Source: Rhizobium sp. (GTDB lineage Bacteria > Pseudomonadota > Alphaproteobacteria > Rhizobiales > Rhizobiaceae). Taken from it: 64,000 bases of DNA. The notes beneath the pieces were generated by a model. That model worked only from the letters and a program-made list of their open reading frames with translations. It did not search any database and was not told where the DNA came from. Each line of letters opens with the position of its first letter. Positions within the stretch are counted from its first letter, which is position 1. The DNA is taken from contig JAHHDR010000035.1 of assembly GCA_019739215.1 (NCBI GenBank), positions 248,001 to 312,000 of the forward strand. The letters run 5' to 3'. Both the position numbers and the translations under genes were made by a program. Below are positions 8,814 to 17,047 of this stretch, piece by piece.

Positions 8814-10051
8814 CATCGGTTGCCGACCACGACTGGTTCAGGGCACCCGGCCTGACGCGGGTCCTCGACCTTCTCAACCAGGACGGCGAGGCGCGGGTCG
8901 TCGGCGGTGCCGTGCGCAACAGCCTGATGGGCCTGCCGGTGTCCGACATGGACATTGCCACGACCCTGCTGCCCGAGGCCGTGCAGGCGCGGGCGGAGGC
9001 GGCCGGCATCAAATGCGTGCCGACGGGCATCAAGCATGGCACGGTCACGCTGGTGGTCGACGGACGCCCTTTCGAGGTGACAACGCTGCGCCACGACGTG
9101 GAGACCGACGGTCGCCACGCGCAGGTCGCCTTCACCGATGACTGGCAGGCCGATGCGGCGCGGCGCGACCTGACGATCAACGCGCTTTACGCCGATCGCG
9201 AGGGGCTGGTGCATGACTATGTCGGCGGCGTCGAGGATATCGGCAAGGCCAACATCCGCTTCATCGGCAACGCTGCCGAACGGATTGCGGAGGATTACCT
9301 TCGTATCCTGCGCTTCTTCCGCTTCTTCGCCCATTATGGCAGGGGTCGTCCCGATGCCGAAGGGATCAGGGCGAGCGCGCAGGCCAAGGACAGGATCAGG
9401 GACCTTTCCGCCGAGCGGATCTGGGCCGAGATGAAGAAGCTGTTGTCGGCGACGGACCCGTTCCGCGCGCTGCTCTGGATGCGCACGGCCGGAGTGCTGA
9501 CCGTGGTGCTGCCGGAGACGGAGAAATGGGGCATCGACTCGACGCCGGATCTCGTCGCGGCCGAGGCCCGCTTCGGCTGGGTGCCGGATCCCCTGCTGCG
9601 GCTTTCGGCGATCATCCCCGTTGATGTCGAGCGCATCGAGGCGATGGCATCGCGGCTGAGGCTGTCGACGGCCGAACGCGCGGCGCTGGTGGACTATGCG
9701 AGCTGCCCCGCCATCGGGGACGAGATGTCCGGCGCGCAGCTCAATCATCTTCTCTATCGTCACGGCACCGACGGCGCCGTCGGCCGGCTGAAAATGGCGC
9801 TTGCCAAGGCATCGGCCGGTGACGCGGACGATGCCGCGTCGCTGGCGAAGATCGGGCGGCTCTCGACGCTGCTCGATCACGCCCAATCGTGGATGCGCCC
9901 GACCATGCCGGTGCGGGGCGCGGATCTGGTCGCAGCGGGCATTCCAGCCGGTCCCAGGGTCGGGGAGGCGCTCGCCACGCTCGAAAGCGCCTGGCTGTCG
10001 TCAAACTTCAAGCTGACAAAGGATGAACTGATGGCGACGCTCTCTCGGTAG
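8810..10051 (+). CDS. cca: CCA-adding tRNA nucleotidyltransferase (poly(A) polymerase family)
   Basis: A 413-residue class II nucleotidyltransferase that builds or repairs the 3' CCA end of tRNA. The head domain contains GGAVRNSLMG, the catalytic carboxylates DMDIATT, and the RRDLTINALY motif. A flexible-loop segment and the RILRFFRFFAHYG tRNA-binding motif follow at about residues 165-180. Length and order match rhizobial CCA transferases. It is the third gene of a tightly overlapping operon with DUF1285 and NUDIX genes; nothing obvious terminates it before the convergent small gene at 10072. Confidence 0.95.
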   Translation: MTSVADHDWFRAPGLTRVLDLLNQDGEARVVGGAVRNSLMGLPVSDMDIATTLLPEAVQARAEAAGIKCVPTGIKHGTVTLVVDGRPFEVTTLRHDVETDGRHAQVAFTDDWQADAARRDLTINALYADREGLVHDYVGGVEDIGKANIRFIGNAAERIAEDYLRILRFFRFFAHYGRGRPDAEGIRASAQAKDRIRDLSAERIWAEMKKLLSATDPFRALLWMRTAGVLTVVLPETEKWGIDSTPDLVAAEARFGWVPDPLLRLSAIIPVDVERIEAMASRLRLSTAERAALVDYASCPAIGDEMSGAQLNHLLYRHGTDGAVGRLKMALAKASAGDADDAASLAKIGRLSTLLDHAQSWMRPTMPVRGADLVAAGIPAGPRVGEALATLESAWLSSNFKLTKDELMATLSR

Positions 10052-10071
10052 AGGCGCGTCGCCGGTCCTCC

Positions 10072-10275
10072 TCACTTGCGCAGATAGTCGGGCATGGCCC
10101 AACTCTGGAAGCATGCGGAATCCTCCTCCGCCCGTGCGCCCGCGTTGTCGTTGTCCGCGGTCATCGGACTCTGGCGCTCGAACCAGGAAATGCGCTCGAT
10201 GAAGCTCAGCGTCGCGGGATCGCGCGCCTTGTCTTCGGCTGGAATGGGGCTGCGGGTATCGGTCCAATGTTCCAT
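10072..10275 (-). CDS. Small hypothetical protein
   Basis: A 67-residue hydrophilic protein of unrecognised family, rich in acidic and polar residues (TADNDNAGARAEED) and ending in PDYLRK. The ATG at 10275 is preceded at six bases by GGAGGAG, a strong ribosome binding site, which is the main support for it being real. A TTG two codons upstream is an alternative. It has no membrane segment or cysteine motif. It lies alone between the CCA transferase and hemF. Confidence 0.55.
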   Translation of the reverse strand: MEHWTDTRSPIPAEDKARDPATLSFIERISWFERQSPMTADNDNAGARAEEDSACFQSWAMPDYLRK

Positions 10276-10398
10276 GATCAACTCCTCCAGTTTCTCAAGA
10301 ACCGAGGCGAATCATAGCATGGATCGCACGGGAAGGACATTAAATCCCCGTAAGTTTCACCGCTTTGAGCGGTAATGCGGTTTATCGGTTGCGCTTCG

Positions 10399-11319
10399 TC
10401 AAGGCCACCGCACGACCGGCGGCAGCGACGACAGGATCGATTCCACATTGCCGCCTGTCTTCAATCCGAAGGTCGTGCCGCGGTCATAGAGGAGGTTGAA
10501 CTCGACATAGCGCCCGCGGCGGATCAGTTGCTCGTCGCGCTCGTCCTCGGTCCAGGGCCTGTCGAAATTGGCGCGGACGATCTTGGGATAGACCAGCGCG
10601 AAAGCGCGGCCGACGTCGCGGGTCAAGGCGAAGTCGGCCTCCCAGCCACCGAGTTCCGCTGGTGAATGCTGCCAGTCATAAAAGATGCCGCCGACGCCAC
10701 GCTGCTCGTTGCGGTGCTTGAGAAAGAAATACTCTTCGCACCAGGCCTTGAAGCGCGGATAGTCCGCCACCGGATGCCGTGAGCAGGCGATCTCCATGGC
10801 CCTGTGGAACAGTTGGGTATCGGGGTCGTGCTGGGTCCGCCTGGCGTCAAGCATCGGAGTCAGGTCCGCGCCCCCCCCGAACCAGTGCGACGACGTCACG
10901 ACCATGCGCGTGTTCATGTGCACGGTCGGGACGTGGGGATTGACCGGATGGGCGATGAGCGAAATGCCGGACGCCCAGAAACGCGGGTCTTCCGACGCGC
11001 CCGGGATCTGTTGCCGGAATTCGGGCGAGAACTCGCCATGCACGGTCGATGTGTGCACCGCAGCCTTCTCGAACACGCGGCCTTCGAGCATGGACATCAC
11101 GCCGCCGCCGCCGGTGCCGTCCTCGCGGAGCCAGGGCTTGCGGCCGAACCTGCCCGCGGGATAGTGCGACAGCGGCCCGGCAAGCTCGTCCTCCAGCGTT
11201 TCGAACTCGCTGCAGATCGCGTCGCGAAGGCTTTCGAACCAGCCCCGTGCCAGCGCCTTCTTGTCTTCGATATCGTCGGGGAGGCCCCTTGGCAGATCCG
11301 GTCTTTCCATCTCTTCCAT
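10399..11319 (-). CDS. hemF: Oxygen-dependent coproporphyrinogen III oxidase
   Basis: A 306-residue HemF, which oxidatively decarboxylates coproporphyrinogen III to protoporphyrinogen IX in heme synthesis. Conserved blocks include GGGGVMSMLEGRVFEKAAVH, HMNTRMVV, the WFGGGADLTP substrate-site motif, and the C-terminal GRYVEFNLLYDRGT. I chose the ATG at 11319; a second ATG three codons on (11310) is almost equally good, and the frame stays open to 11394. The enzyme needs O2, fitting an aerobic organism with a bc1 complex. A weak hairpin (10359-10373) downstream could end the transcript. Confidence 0.95.
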   Translation of the reverse strand: MEEMERPDLPRGLPDDIEDKKALARGWFESLRDAICSEFETLEDELAGPLSHYPAGRFGRKPWLREDGTGGGGVMSMLEGRVFEKAAVHTSTVHGEFSPEFRQQIPGASEDPRFWASGISLIAHPVNPHVPTVHMNTRMVVTSSHWFGGGADLTPMLDARRTQHDPDTQLFHRAMEIACSRHPVADYPRFKAWCEEYFFLKHRNEQRGVGGIFYDWQHSPAELGGWEADFALTRDVGRAFALVYPKIVRANFDRPWTEDERDEQLIRRGRYVEFNLLYDRGTTFGLKTGGNVESILSSLPPVVRWP

Positions 11320-11555
11320 CACGTCATGATTTCGCCGTCGAGGCTGTAGCAAGCCGCCCGGTCGAGCGAAAGAGAAAATCAACCATGCCGACAATCCCGC
11401 GCAGTGATGTTGGATTTAGCCTTTCGCGTTAAAAGTTTACTAAAACATCGGGGCTAGACCGGATACGAGGCGGGAACTGCACGTTCTACCGGCAACAGCC
11501 TCGCTGCAACCGGTACAGTTGTGGCAGATTTTGATATTGAGGCGGCAGTCCGCAA

Positions 11556-13574
11556 ATGATGCGCGGACGACGACCCGGATTGGACGTGTCGATGTTGTTT
11601 GAGTTGCTGGCGAGGCGCGCACGGGATCAGGGAGACGGCGAGACCGCCGAACGCTCCTCGACGCCCGACGACCTGCTTCTCTCGACCTCAGACAAGATCG
11701 ACGTTATCCAGGCGCTGGCTTCGTACAATGCGCGCCGGGTGAAGCAGATGATCCTGGCGATCAACGCGCTTATCATCCTGTCGATCATCAACAATGTGAT
11801 CTTCGACCGCGGGCTGTGGCTGAGCCTGGCCGCCGGCACGGTGTTCTGCGTCCTGTTCCTGGCGCGACGCTATTACGATACCGACCGGCCGTCGGCCGCG
11901 CAGTTCATCTTCCTGTGGACGATCTTCGGTGCCGTGACATACATCACCTGGGCCGGCGACGGGCTGCGCGACCAGATCATCGTCGGCAATGCCGTGGTAC
12001 TGGTGTTCTCCGCGATCCTCGCGACGCCGCGCCATTTCCTGGTCATGTATATGGCGGTGATCCTGAACACGATCGCGCTCGGCCTCGCCAACGAGTTCGG
12101 CTGGGTCGACTATACCCATTTCGCCTTCGACTGGTCCAATGTCGGCGATGCGGTGATGCTTTATTCGGTCACGGCCGTGACGGTCTTCATCCTGGCCTAT
12201 GACATGCGCCAGCTTCTCGCGCGGTACAACAAGGAATACCGCAAGGCCAAGGCCTCCGAGGATGAGATCTTCCGGCTGGCCAACCACGATACGCTGACCG
12301 GTCTGCCGAACCTCTTCATGGCCGAAAAGAAGTATCGCGACGAGATTTCCGGCCGCCACGGGCCGAAAGCGAGCGTCCTGATGGTGGGCCTCGACAATTT
12401 CAAGACCGTCAACGATTCGCTCGGCCACGTGTTCGGCGACAGCGTGCTCAAGATGATCTCGACGCGGCTCGCCGACGTTGCCGGCAAGGCCTTCCTGTTC
12501 CGCGTCGGCGGCGACGTGTTCGGCCTGATGTGCACGGAAGCGACGACGCCGGAGGCGGTCGCAGCGCTGGCGGACCGCGTACAGAAGCGTGTTTCGGCGC
12601 CGCTGGAGGCGGGCGGTCACGTGATCATGCTCACCTGCTCGCTGGGCGGGGCGATCCGTGCCAACGGCTCGGTGACGTTCGAGCACCTGCGCCGCGAGGC
12701 GGATATCGCCATGTACCGCGCGAAGAGCGTCGCGCCCAATACGTTCAAGCTTTTCGACGAGACGATGAACAACCAGGTTCTCGCCTCGGCGTCGATGGCG
12801 GCCCAGTTGCGCACGGCGATCGAGAAGAAGCAGTTCAAGCTTTTCCTCCAGCCGAAGATAGACCTCGAAAGCGGCAAGATTCGCGGCGCCGAGGCGCTGT
12901 TGCGCTGGTTTCCCGAGGATGGGCCGCCCATCCGGCCGGACGTGTTCATCCCCGTGGCCGAAGATACCGGCATGATCATAGAGATTGGCGCCTGGGTTAT
13001 CCAGGAAGCCTGCAGGCAGTGCAAGGAGATCCAGTCGCTCGGGCATACGGACTTCGCCATTGCCGTCAACATCTCCGCCATCCAGTTCAAGCGCGGCACG
13101 CTTGAAAGTATCGTGATGGACGCGCTGGACTCGTGCGGATTGTCGCCCGAATCGCTGGAACTCGAACTGACAGAGTCGCTGCTGCTGGAAGACGAGTATG
13201 ACATCAAGGGTCAGATCAGCCGCCTGGCGGCGCAGGGTATCTCCTTTTCGGTCGACGATTTCGGCAAGGGCTATTCCAATCTCGGCAATCTCGGAAAGTT
13301 CGACGTCGCCACGCTGAAAATCGACCAGTCCTTCACCTTCGCCATGTTCGACAGCGCGCAGGACCTGGCACTGGTGGAAGCCATCGTGCGCATGGCCAAG
13401 GCCCTCGGCCTCAAGATCGTCGCCGAAGGTGTCGAAACCCAGCGCGCTGCGTCCATGCTGTCGCTGTTCGGGGTGGACTCCGGCCAGGGCTACTACTGGT
13501 CGAAGCCGTTGCCGGAAAGCGATTTCGTCCAATATCTGGATGCCTATGACGGAGGCAAGGCCAAGTCGGCCTGA
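11556..13574 (+). CDS. Six-TM GGDEF/EAL protein with degenerate GGDEF motif (probable c-di-GMP phosphodiesterase)
   Basis: A 672-residue inner-membrane signalling protein. Residues 60-218 hold six hydrophobic helices, followed by a GGDEF domain (about 240-400) and an EAL domain (about 415-665). The GGDEF signature is GGDVF (residues 318-322), lacking the catalytic glutamate, so cyclase activity is unlikely. The EAL side looks intact: EALLRW (446-451), ELELTESLLL, DDFGKGYSNL and KIDQSF. I infer a phosphodiesterase whose GGDEF domain may bind GTP as an activator. The first of two adjacent ATGs is at 11556; an internal ATG at 11592 is possible. It appears to be a single-gene unit. Confidence 0.9.
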   Translation: MMRGRRPGLDVSMLFELLARRARDQGDGETAERSSTPDDLLLSTSDKIDVIQALASYNARRVKQMILAINALIILSIINNVIFDRGLWLSLAAGTVFCVLFLARRYYDTDRPSAAQFIFLWTIFGAVTYITWAGDGLRDQIIVGNAVVLVFSAILATPRHFLVMYMAVILNTIALGLANEFGWVDYTHFAFDWSNVGDAVMLYSVTAVTVFILAYDMRQLLARYNKEYRKAKASEDEIFRLANHDTLTGLPNLFMAEKKYRDEISGRHGPKASVLMVGLDNFKTVNDSLGHVFGDSVLKMISTRLADVAGKAFLFRVGGDVFGLMCTEATTPEAVAALADRVQKRVSAPLEAGGHVIMLTCSLGGAIRANGSVTFEHLRREADIAMYRAKSVAPNTFKLFDETMNNQVLASASMAAQLRTAIEKKQFKLFLQPKIDLESGKIRGAEALLRWFPEDGPPIRPDVFIPVAEDTGMIIEIGAWVIQEACRQCKEIQSLGHTDFAIAVNISAIQFKRGTLESIVMDALDSCGLSPESLELELTESLLLEDEYDIKGQISRLAAQGISFSVDDFGKGYSNLGNLGKFDVATLKIDQSFTFAMFDSAQDLALVEAIVRMAKALGLKIVAEGVETQRAASMLSLFGVDSGQGYYWSKPLPESDFVQYLDAYDGGKAKSA

Positions 13575-13581
13575 GGCTTGC

Positions 13582-14046
13582 CTATTCTGCGAAGCCGGTC
13601 TGGCGCAGGGCTTCGCCTGCAATCATTGCCGCCGACATTGCAACATTGATCGAGCGTTGCCCGGTCCGCATCGGGATCAGCACCCGGGCATCGGCTGCGG
13701 CGTGGACGTGGGCGGGCACGCCGGCGCTTTCGCGGCCGAAGAGCAGAATATCGTCGGGGCGGTAGTCGACGTCGGTGTAGACAAGGCTGGCGCCGGTCGA
13801 GGCCAGGACAAGCCGGCGCCCGCTCTGGCGCCGCCAGTCGTCGAAATGGTTCCAGTCGAGATGTCGGCGCAAAGCCACGGCGGCAAGATAGTCCATACCG
13901 GCGCGTCTGAGATTGCGGTCCGAGAGGTCGAAGCCGGCGGGCTCGACGACCTCCACGGCCAAGCCAAGACAGGCCGCGAGCCGCATGATCGTGCCGGTGT
14001 TTCCGGCGATGTCGGGCTGGTAGAGGGCAATGGCGAGTTGGGGCAT
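13582..14046 (-). CDS. trmL: tRNA (cytidine(34)-2'-O)-methyltransferase
   Basis: A 154-residue SPOUT-class methyltransferase of the TrmL type, which methylates the ribose of nucleotide 34 in certain leucine tRNAs. Typical elements are the N-terminal ALYQPDIAGNTGTIMRLAA block and the knot motifs LLFGRESAGVP and IPMRTGQRSINVAMSAA. The start is the ATG at 14046, giving the conserved MPQLAIALYQP; the frame is open 18 codons further, without support. It is convergent with the GGDEF/EAL gene, seven bases between stops. Confidence 0.93.
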   Translation of the reverse strand: MPQLAIALYQPDIAGNTGTIMRLAACLGLAVEVVEPAGFDLSDRNLRRAGMDYLAAVALRRHLDWNHFDDWRRQSGRRLVLASTGASLVYTDVDYRPDDILLFGRESAGVPAHVHAAADARVLIPMRTGQRSINVAMSAAMIAGEALRQTGFAE

Positions 14047-14213
14047 GGATGGTCCGCCGCGACGTGTTTGGGTGGATGCGATGTGCCTGTATGGCAACAT
14101 CGGCTGCCCTAGATGCCTATTTTTTGCTCTTCGACAAGTCGCGGCTCTGGCGAAAGGTTGAAAAGCGGTATATCCAAGGCCATCTCAAACGCGAAGGAAC
14201 GGGAGGGCTGAAG

Positions 14214-14270
14214 ATGAACATTGCCGCTGTGTCGCGCCTTCTCCGCTGGATGATGCCTCGCGCATCCTGA
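14214..14270 (+). CDS. Candidate leader peptide upstream of ABC exporter 1
   Basis: A short ORF encoding 18 residues, MNIAAVSRLLRWMMPRAS. GGGAGGG lies seven bases before its ATG, a better initiation signal than that of the exporter itself. It ends 133 bases before the exporter start. The peptide is basic, with three arginines all encoded by CGC. Position, strong initiation and the downstream hairpins resemble ribosome-stalling leaders that control efflux genes, but I know of no described family with this sequence. It could also be fortuitous. Confidence 0.35.
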   Translation: MNIAAVSRLLRWMMPRAS

Positions 14271-14382
14271 CTGTCCACGGAACCTTCGCCTTTTCCTTGA
14301 TCCACCGGCAGATACTGACAGGCTTTACCTGTCCGCCCTGGTATCCCCGGTCTTCTTTTCGACGAGCCGCCGCTTGTGCCGG

Positions 14383-14395
14383 CTCCGCCCCGGAG
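14383..14395 (+). promoter_or_regulatory. Hairpin covering the exporter ribosome binding site
   Basis: CTCCG (14383-14387) pairs with CGGAG (14391-14395) across a CCC loop. The GGAG at 14392-14395 is the only plausible Shine-Dalgarno for the ATG at 14404, so the hairpin would hide it. Five GC-rich pairs make it moderately stable. A regulatory role is inferred. Confidence 0.35.
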
Positions 14396-14403
14396 AATTT
14401 CGC

Positions 14404-16329
14404 ATGTTTGCCTGGTTCGAATCCCGCGTGAATCCCTATCCACCCGAGGAGCCCACGCGCCCCCCGGAAAAGCTGCTACCCTTCATAGTGCACTATTCGC
14501 GGCCGGTGCTCGGCTGGCTGGCATTGATGGCCGTCCTGACGGCGGCGATCGGCGTCGGTGAGGTGATGCTGTTCAATTTCCTCGGCCGCATCGTCGACTG
14601 GCTGTCGACCGCCAACCCCGAGACATTTCTGCGCGACGAGGCGACGACGCTGTGGACCATGGCCGTGTTCACGCTTGTCGGGCTGCCGCTGCTGGTCATC
14701 GCGCAATCGACGATCATCCACCAGGTGCTGCTCGGCAACTACCCGATGATCGGCCGCTGGCAGATGCACCGCTACCTGCTGCGGCAGAGCATGAACTTCT
14801 TCGCCAACGAATTCGCCGGACGGGTTGCCACCAAGGTGATGCAGACATCGCTTGCCGTGCGCGAAGTGGCGATGAAGATCCTCGACGTGTTCGTCTATGT
14901 GCTGAGCTACTTCATCAGCATGTTCGTCGTCGTCGGCGCTGCCGACTGGCGTCTGATGGCGCCGCTGGTGCTTTGGGTCGTCGTCTATTCGACGCTGCTG
15001 TGGTACTTCATTCCGCGCATGCGGCGTGTGTCGCAGCAGCAGGCCGATACGCGCTCGATGATGACGGGCCGCATCGTCGACAGCTACACCAATATTGCGA
15101 CGGTGAAGCTGTTCTCGCATGCGGGCCGCGAGGAAAGCTTTGCGCGCGAGGGCATGGATGCCTTCCTCGGCACGGTCCATCGCCAGATGCGGATGGTCAC
15201 CACGTTTCATGGCATGGTCTATGTCAACAATGCGGTGCTGTCCTTCCTGATTGCCGCCATGTCGATCTGGTTCTGGACGGCGGGCACGATCTCGACCGGC
15301 GCCATTGCCATCGCGATCGCGCTTTCACTCAGGATCAACGGCATGTCGCAGTGGATCATGTGGGAAGTGTCGGCGCTGTTCGAGAATATCGGCACCGTCT
15401 ATGACGGCATGGCGATGCTGGCGAAGCAGCAGGACATCCGCGACGTGCCCGAGGCCAAGGCGCTGGCGGCGACATCGGGCCGGATCGAATTCGATCGCGT
15501 CGGCTTCCACTATGGCAAGGCCGGCAAGAACGTCATCGACGGCATATCGCTTGCGATCGCGCCCGGCGAGAAGGTCGGGCTGGTCGGCCGTTCAGGCGCC
15601 GGCAAGACGACGCTGATGAACGTGCTGTTGCGGTTCTACGACCTTGAGTCGGGCCAGATCCGCATCGACGGGCAGGACATTTCCAAGGTGTCGCAGGATA
15701 GCCTGCGCGCCCGGATCGGCGTGGTGACGCAGGATACGTCGCTGCTGCACCGCTCGGTGCGCGACAACATCGCCTATGGCAAGCCGGATGCCACGGATGC
15801 CGAGGTGATCGCCGCGGCCAAGCGTGCCAATGCCTGGGATTTCATCGAGACGCTTGTCGACCCCAACGGGCGCAAGGGACTCGATGCCCAGGTCGGCGAG
15901 CGCGGCGTCAAGCTGTCCGGCGGACAGCGCCAGCGCGTGGCCATCGCCCGCGTCTTCCTCAAGGATGCGCCGATCCTGGTGCTGGACGAGGCGACGTCGG
16001 CGCTCGATTCCGAAGTCGAGGCGGCGATCCAGGAGAACCTGTTCAAGCTGATGGAAGGCAAGACCGTCATCGCCATCGCCCACCGCCTGTCAACACTGAC
16101 GGAGATGGACCGGCTGATCGTGCTCGACCAGGGCGCGATCCGCGAAGAGGGCACCCACGCCGAACTCGCCGCCGGCGGCGGCATCTATGCCGATCTCTGG
16201 GCAAGGCAGTCGGGCGGGTTCATATCGGCGGACACGCTGGAGATGGCGTCGGAAGACCGGGAACCGGTCGGCAGGATGCGGCGGCGCGGGGCGGATGACG
16301 CGGACGACGATGCGGAAGCCGCGGAATGA
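14404..16329 (+). CDS. ABC exporter 1 (fused permease and ATP-binding domains)
   Basis: A 641-residue type IV (MsbA-like) ABC half-transporter. Residues about 35-320 form six transmembrane helices. The ATPase domain has Walker A GRSGAGKTT (near residue 395), signature LSGGQRQR, Walker B ILVLDEATSALD and the H-loop AIAHRLST. The C-terminal tail after WARQSGGF is charged and acidic (DDADDDAEAAE). The start is the ATG at 14404. The closest relative in the window is the exporter at 18147, about 1.8 kb downstream. Substrate is unknown; lipid, peptide or drug export are family possibilities. A strong terminator follows at 16333. Confidence 0.93.
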   Translation: MFAWFESRVNPYPPEEPTRPPEKLLPFIVHYSRPVLGWLALMAVLTAAIGVGEVMLFNFLGRIVDWLSTANPETFLRDEATTLWTMAVFTLVGLPLLVIAQSTIIHQVLLGNYPMIGRWQMHRYLLRQSMNFFANEFAGRVATKVMQTSLAVREVAMKILDVFVYVLSYFISMFVVVGAADWRLMAPLVLWVVVYSTLLWYFIPRMRRVSQQQADTRSMMTGRIVDSYTNIATVKLFSHAGREESFAREGMDAFLGTVHRQMRMVTTFHGMVYVNNAVLSFLIAAMSIWFWTAGTISTGAIAIAIALSLRINGMSQWIMWEVSALFENIGTVYDGMAMLAKQQDIRDVPEAKALAATSGRIEFDRVGFHYGKAGKNVIDGISLAIAPGEKVGLVGRSGAGKTTLMNVLLRFYDLESGQIRIDGQDISKVSQDSLRARIGVVTQDTSLLHRSVRDNIAYGKPDATDAEVIAAAKRANAWDFIETLVDPNGRKGLDAQVGERGVKLSGGQRQRVAIARVFLKDAPILVLDEATSALDSEVEAAIQENLFKLMEGKTVIAIAHRLSTLTEMDRLIVLDQGAIREEGTHAELAAGGGIYADLWARQSGGFISADTLEMASEDREPVGRMRRRGADDADDDAEAAE

Positions 16330-16332
16330 CAG

Positions 16333-16366
16333 AAGCGGCGCCGAGGGAGACTTCGGCGCCGCTTTT
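16333..16366 (+). terminator. Rho-independent terminator after ABC exporter 1
   Basis: A perfect 12-bp inverted repeat, AAGCGGCGCCGA at 16333-16344 and TCGGCGCCGCTT at 16353-16364, followed by TT. It lies four bases after the exporter stop and, being symmetrical, may also serve the convergent antitoxin gene that ends at 16366. Confidence 0.85.
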
Positions 16367-16692
16367 CACTCTGCTGCTTCGGGCGTTTCGGTCTGGCTGG
16401 TCGCTTCGCCGAGGCGGCGGATTGTAAGGCCGATGCCGAGGGATTTCAGCACGGCTACCGTCGACTTGAGCGAGGGATTGCCGTCTTCACTGAAGGATCG
16501 ATAGAGCGCCTCACGGGCGAGGCCGGTGTCGCTCGCGACCTTTGTCATGCCCTTGGCCCGGGCAGCGATGCCGAGCGCGTGAGCGATGTAGGAGGGGTCG
16601 TCGTCTTCCATCGCGTCCTTTACGAAGTATTCGATGGCCTCCGGTGCGGTCAGCGAAGCCGCCGGATCGTAGGGAAGTGTCTTCGCTTTCAC
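16366..16692 (-). CDS. Addiction-module antidote protein (HigA-like, COG3636 type)
   Basis: A 108-residue antitoxin with a lambda-repressor-like helix-turn-helix. The typical opening YDPAASLTAPEAIEYFV is followed by the HTH region GMTKVASDTGLAREALYRSFS and the DGNPSLKSTVAVLKSLG segment. It is encoded three bases after the toxin gene, a toxin-first arrangement. The reading frame is intact although the toxin is disrupted. In working pairs this protein binds the toxin and represses the operon; here it would be an orphan antitoxin unless the toxin restarts internally. Confidence 0.88.
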   Translation of the reverse strand: MKAKTLPYDPAASLTAPEAIEYFVKDAMEDDDPSYIAHALGIAARAKGMTKVASDTGLAREALYRSFSEDGNPSLKSTVAVLKSLGIGLTIRRLGEATSQTETPEAAE

Positions 16693-16695
16693 GCT

Positions 16696-17020
16696 TCAGG
16701 TCTCCGTATAGGCGGCAATTTGTCTAGCCCGCTCGATGTCTCGCGCTTGAGATCCCTTGTCACCGCCGCACAGCAAGAAGATGATCGTGTTGCCGCGCTG
16801 CTGGAAATAGACACGATAACCTGGGCCATGATGAATCCTCATCTCGCTTATCCCTTCGCCCACGGGTTTCACATCGCCAGTATTTCCTTTGGAAAGGCGG
16901 ACCACCCTTGCGGTGATTGCGGCGCGCGCAATGCTGTCGCGGAGGGCCTTCTCCCACTTCACATAGGCCTGCGTCTGCCTCCCACTTCACATAGGCCTGC
17001 GTCTGCCGAACCTCATACAT
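16696..17020 (-). pseudogene. RelE/ParE-type toxin gene disrupted by a 28-bp tandem duplication
   Basis: Without the duplication this encodes a 98-residue RelE/ParE-superfamily toxin (COG3657 type): MYEVRQTQAYVKWE, then KALRDSIARAA, then KPVGEGISEMRI, GPGYRVYF and LLCGGDK. As sequenced, the start at 17020 reads 14 codons and is then shifted by an exact 28-bp repeat (16951-16978 and 16979-17006), ending in an unrelated sequence. An internal GTG at 16962 could still give an 88-residue product lacking the first strand, which probably would not fold as the normal toxin. Slipped-strand duplication is the simplest cause; an assembly error cannot be excluded. Confidence 0.85.
16951..17006. repeat. 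Perfect 28-bp tandem duplication
   Basis: Two adjacent identical copies, 16951-16978 and 16979-17006, each beginning CTCCCACTTCACATAGG. The unit length is not a multiple of three, so it breaks the overlapping toxin gene. No further copies or transposon ends are seen. Confidence 0.95.
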
Positions 17021-17047
17021 TAATCGTAACCTATAAGTTACAATAAG

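Larger units (their letters stand above)
14047..14403. other. Gap of 357 bases between trmL and ABC exporter 1, with a possible regulatory leader
   Basis: This gap lies between two divergent genes and should hold both promoters. On the plus strand it contains an 18-codon ORF (14214-14270) with a strong ribosome binding site, a perfect 6-bp hairpin GACAGG/CCTGTC at 14317-14333, and a 5-bp hairpin CTCCG/CGGAG at 14383-14395 that includes the Shine-Dalgarno bases of the exporter. No tRNA or other RNA gene is recognised. Confidence 0.5.

Noticed and set aside
14413..14428. GGTTCGAATCCCGC resembling a tRNA T-loop
   Set aside because: It lies inside the first codons of ABC exporter 1 and no acceptor, D or anticodon arm can be folded around it.
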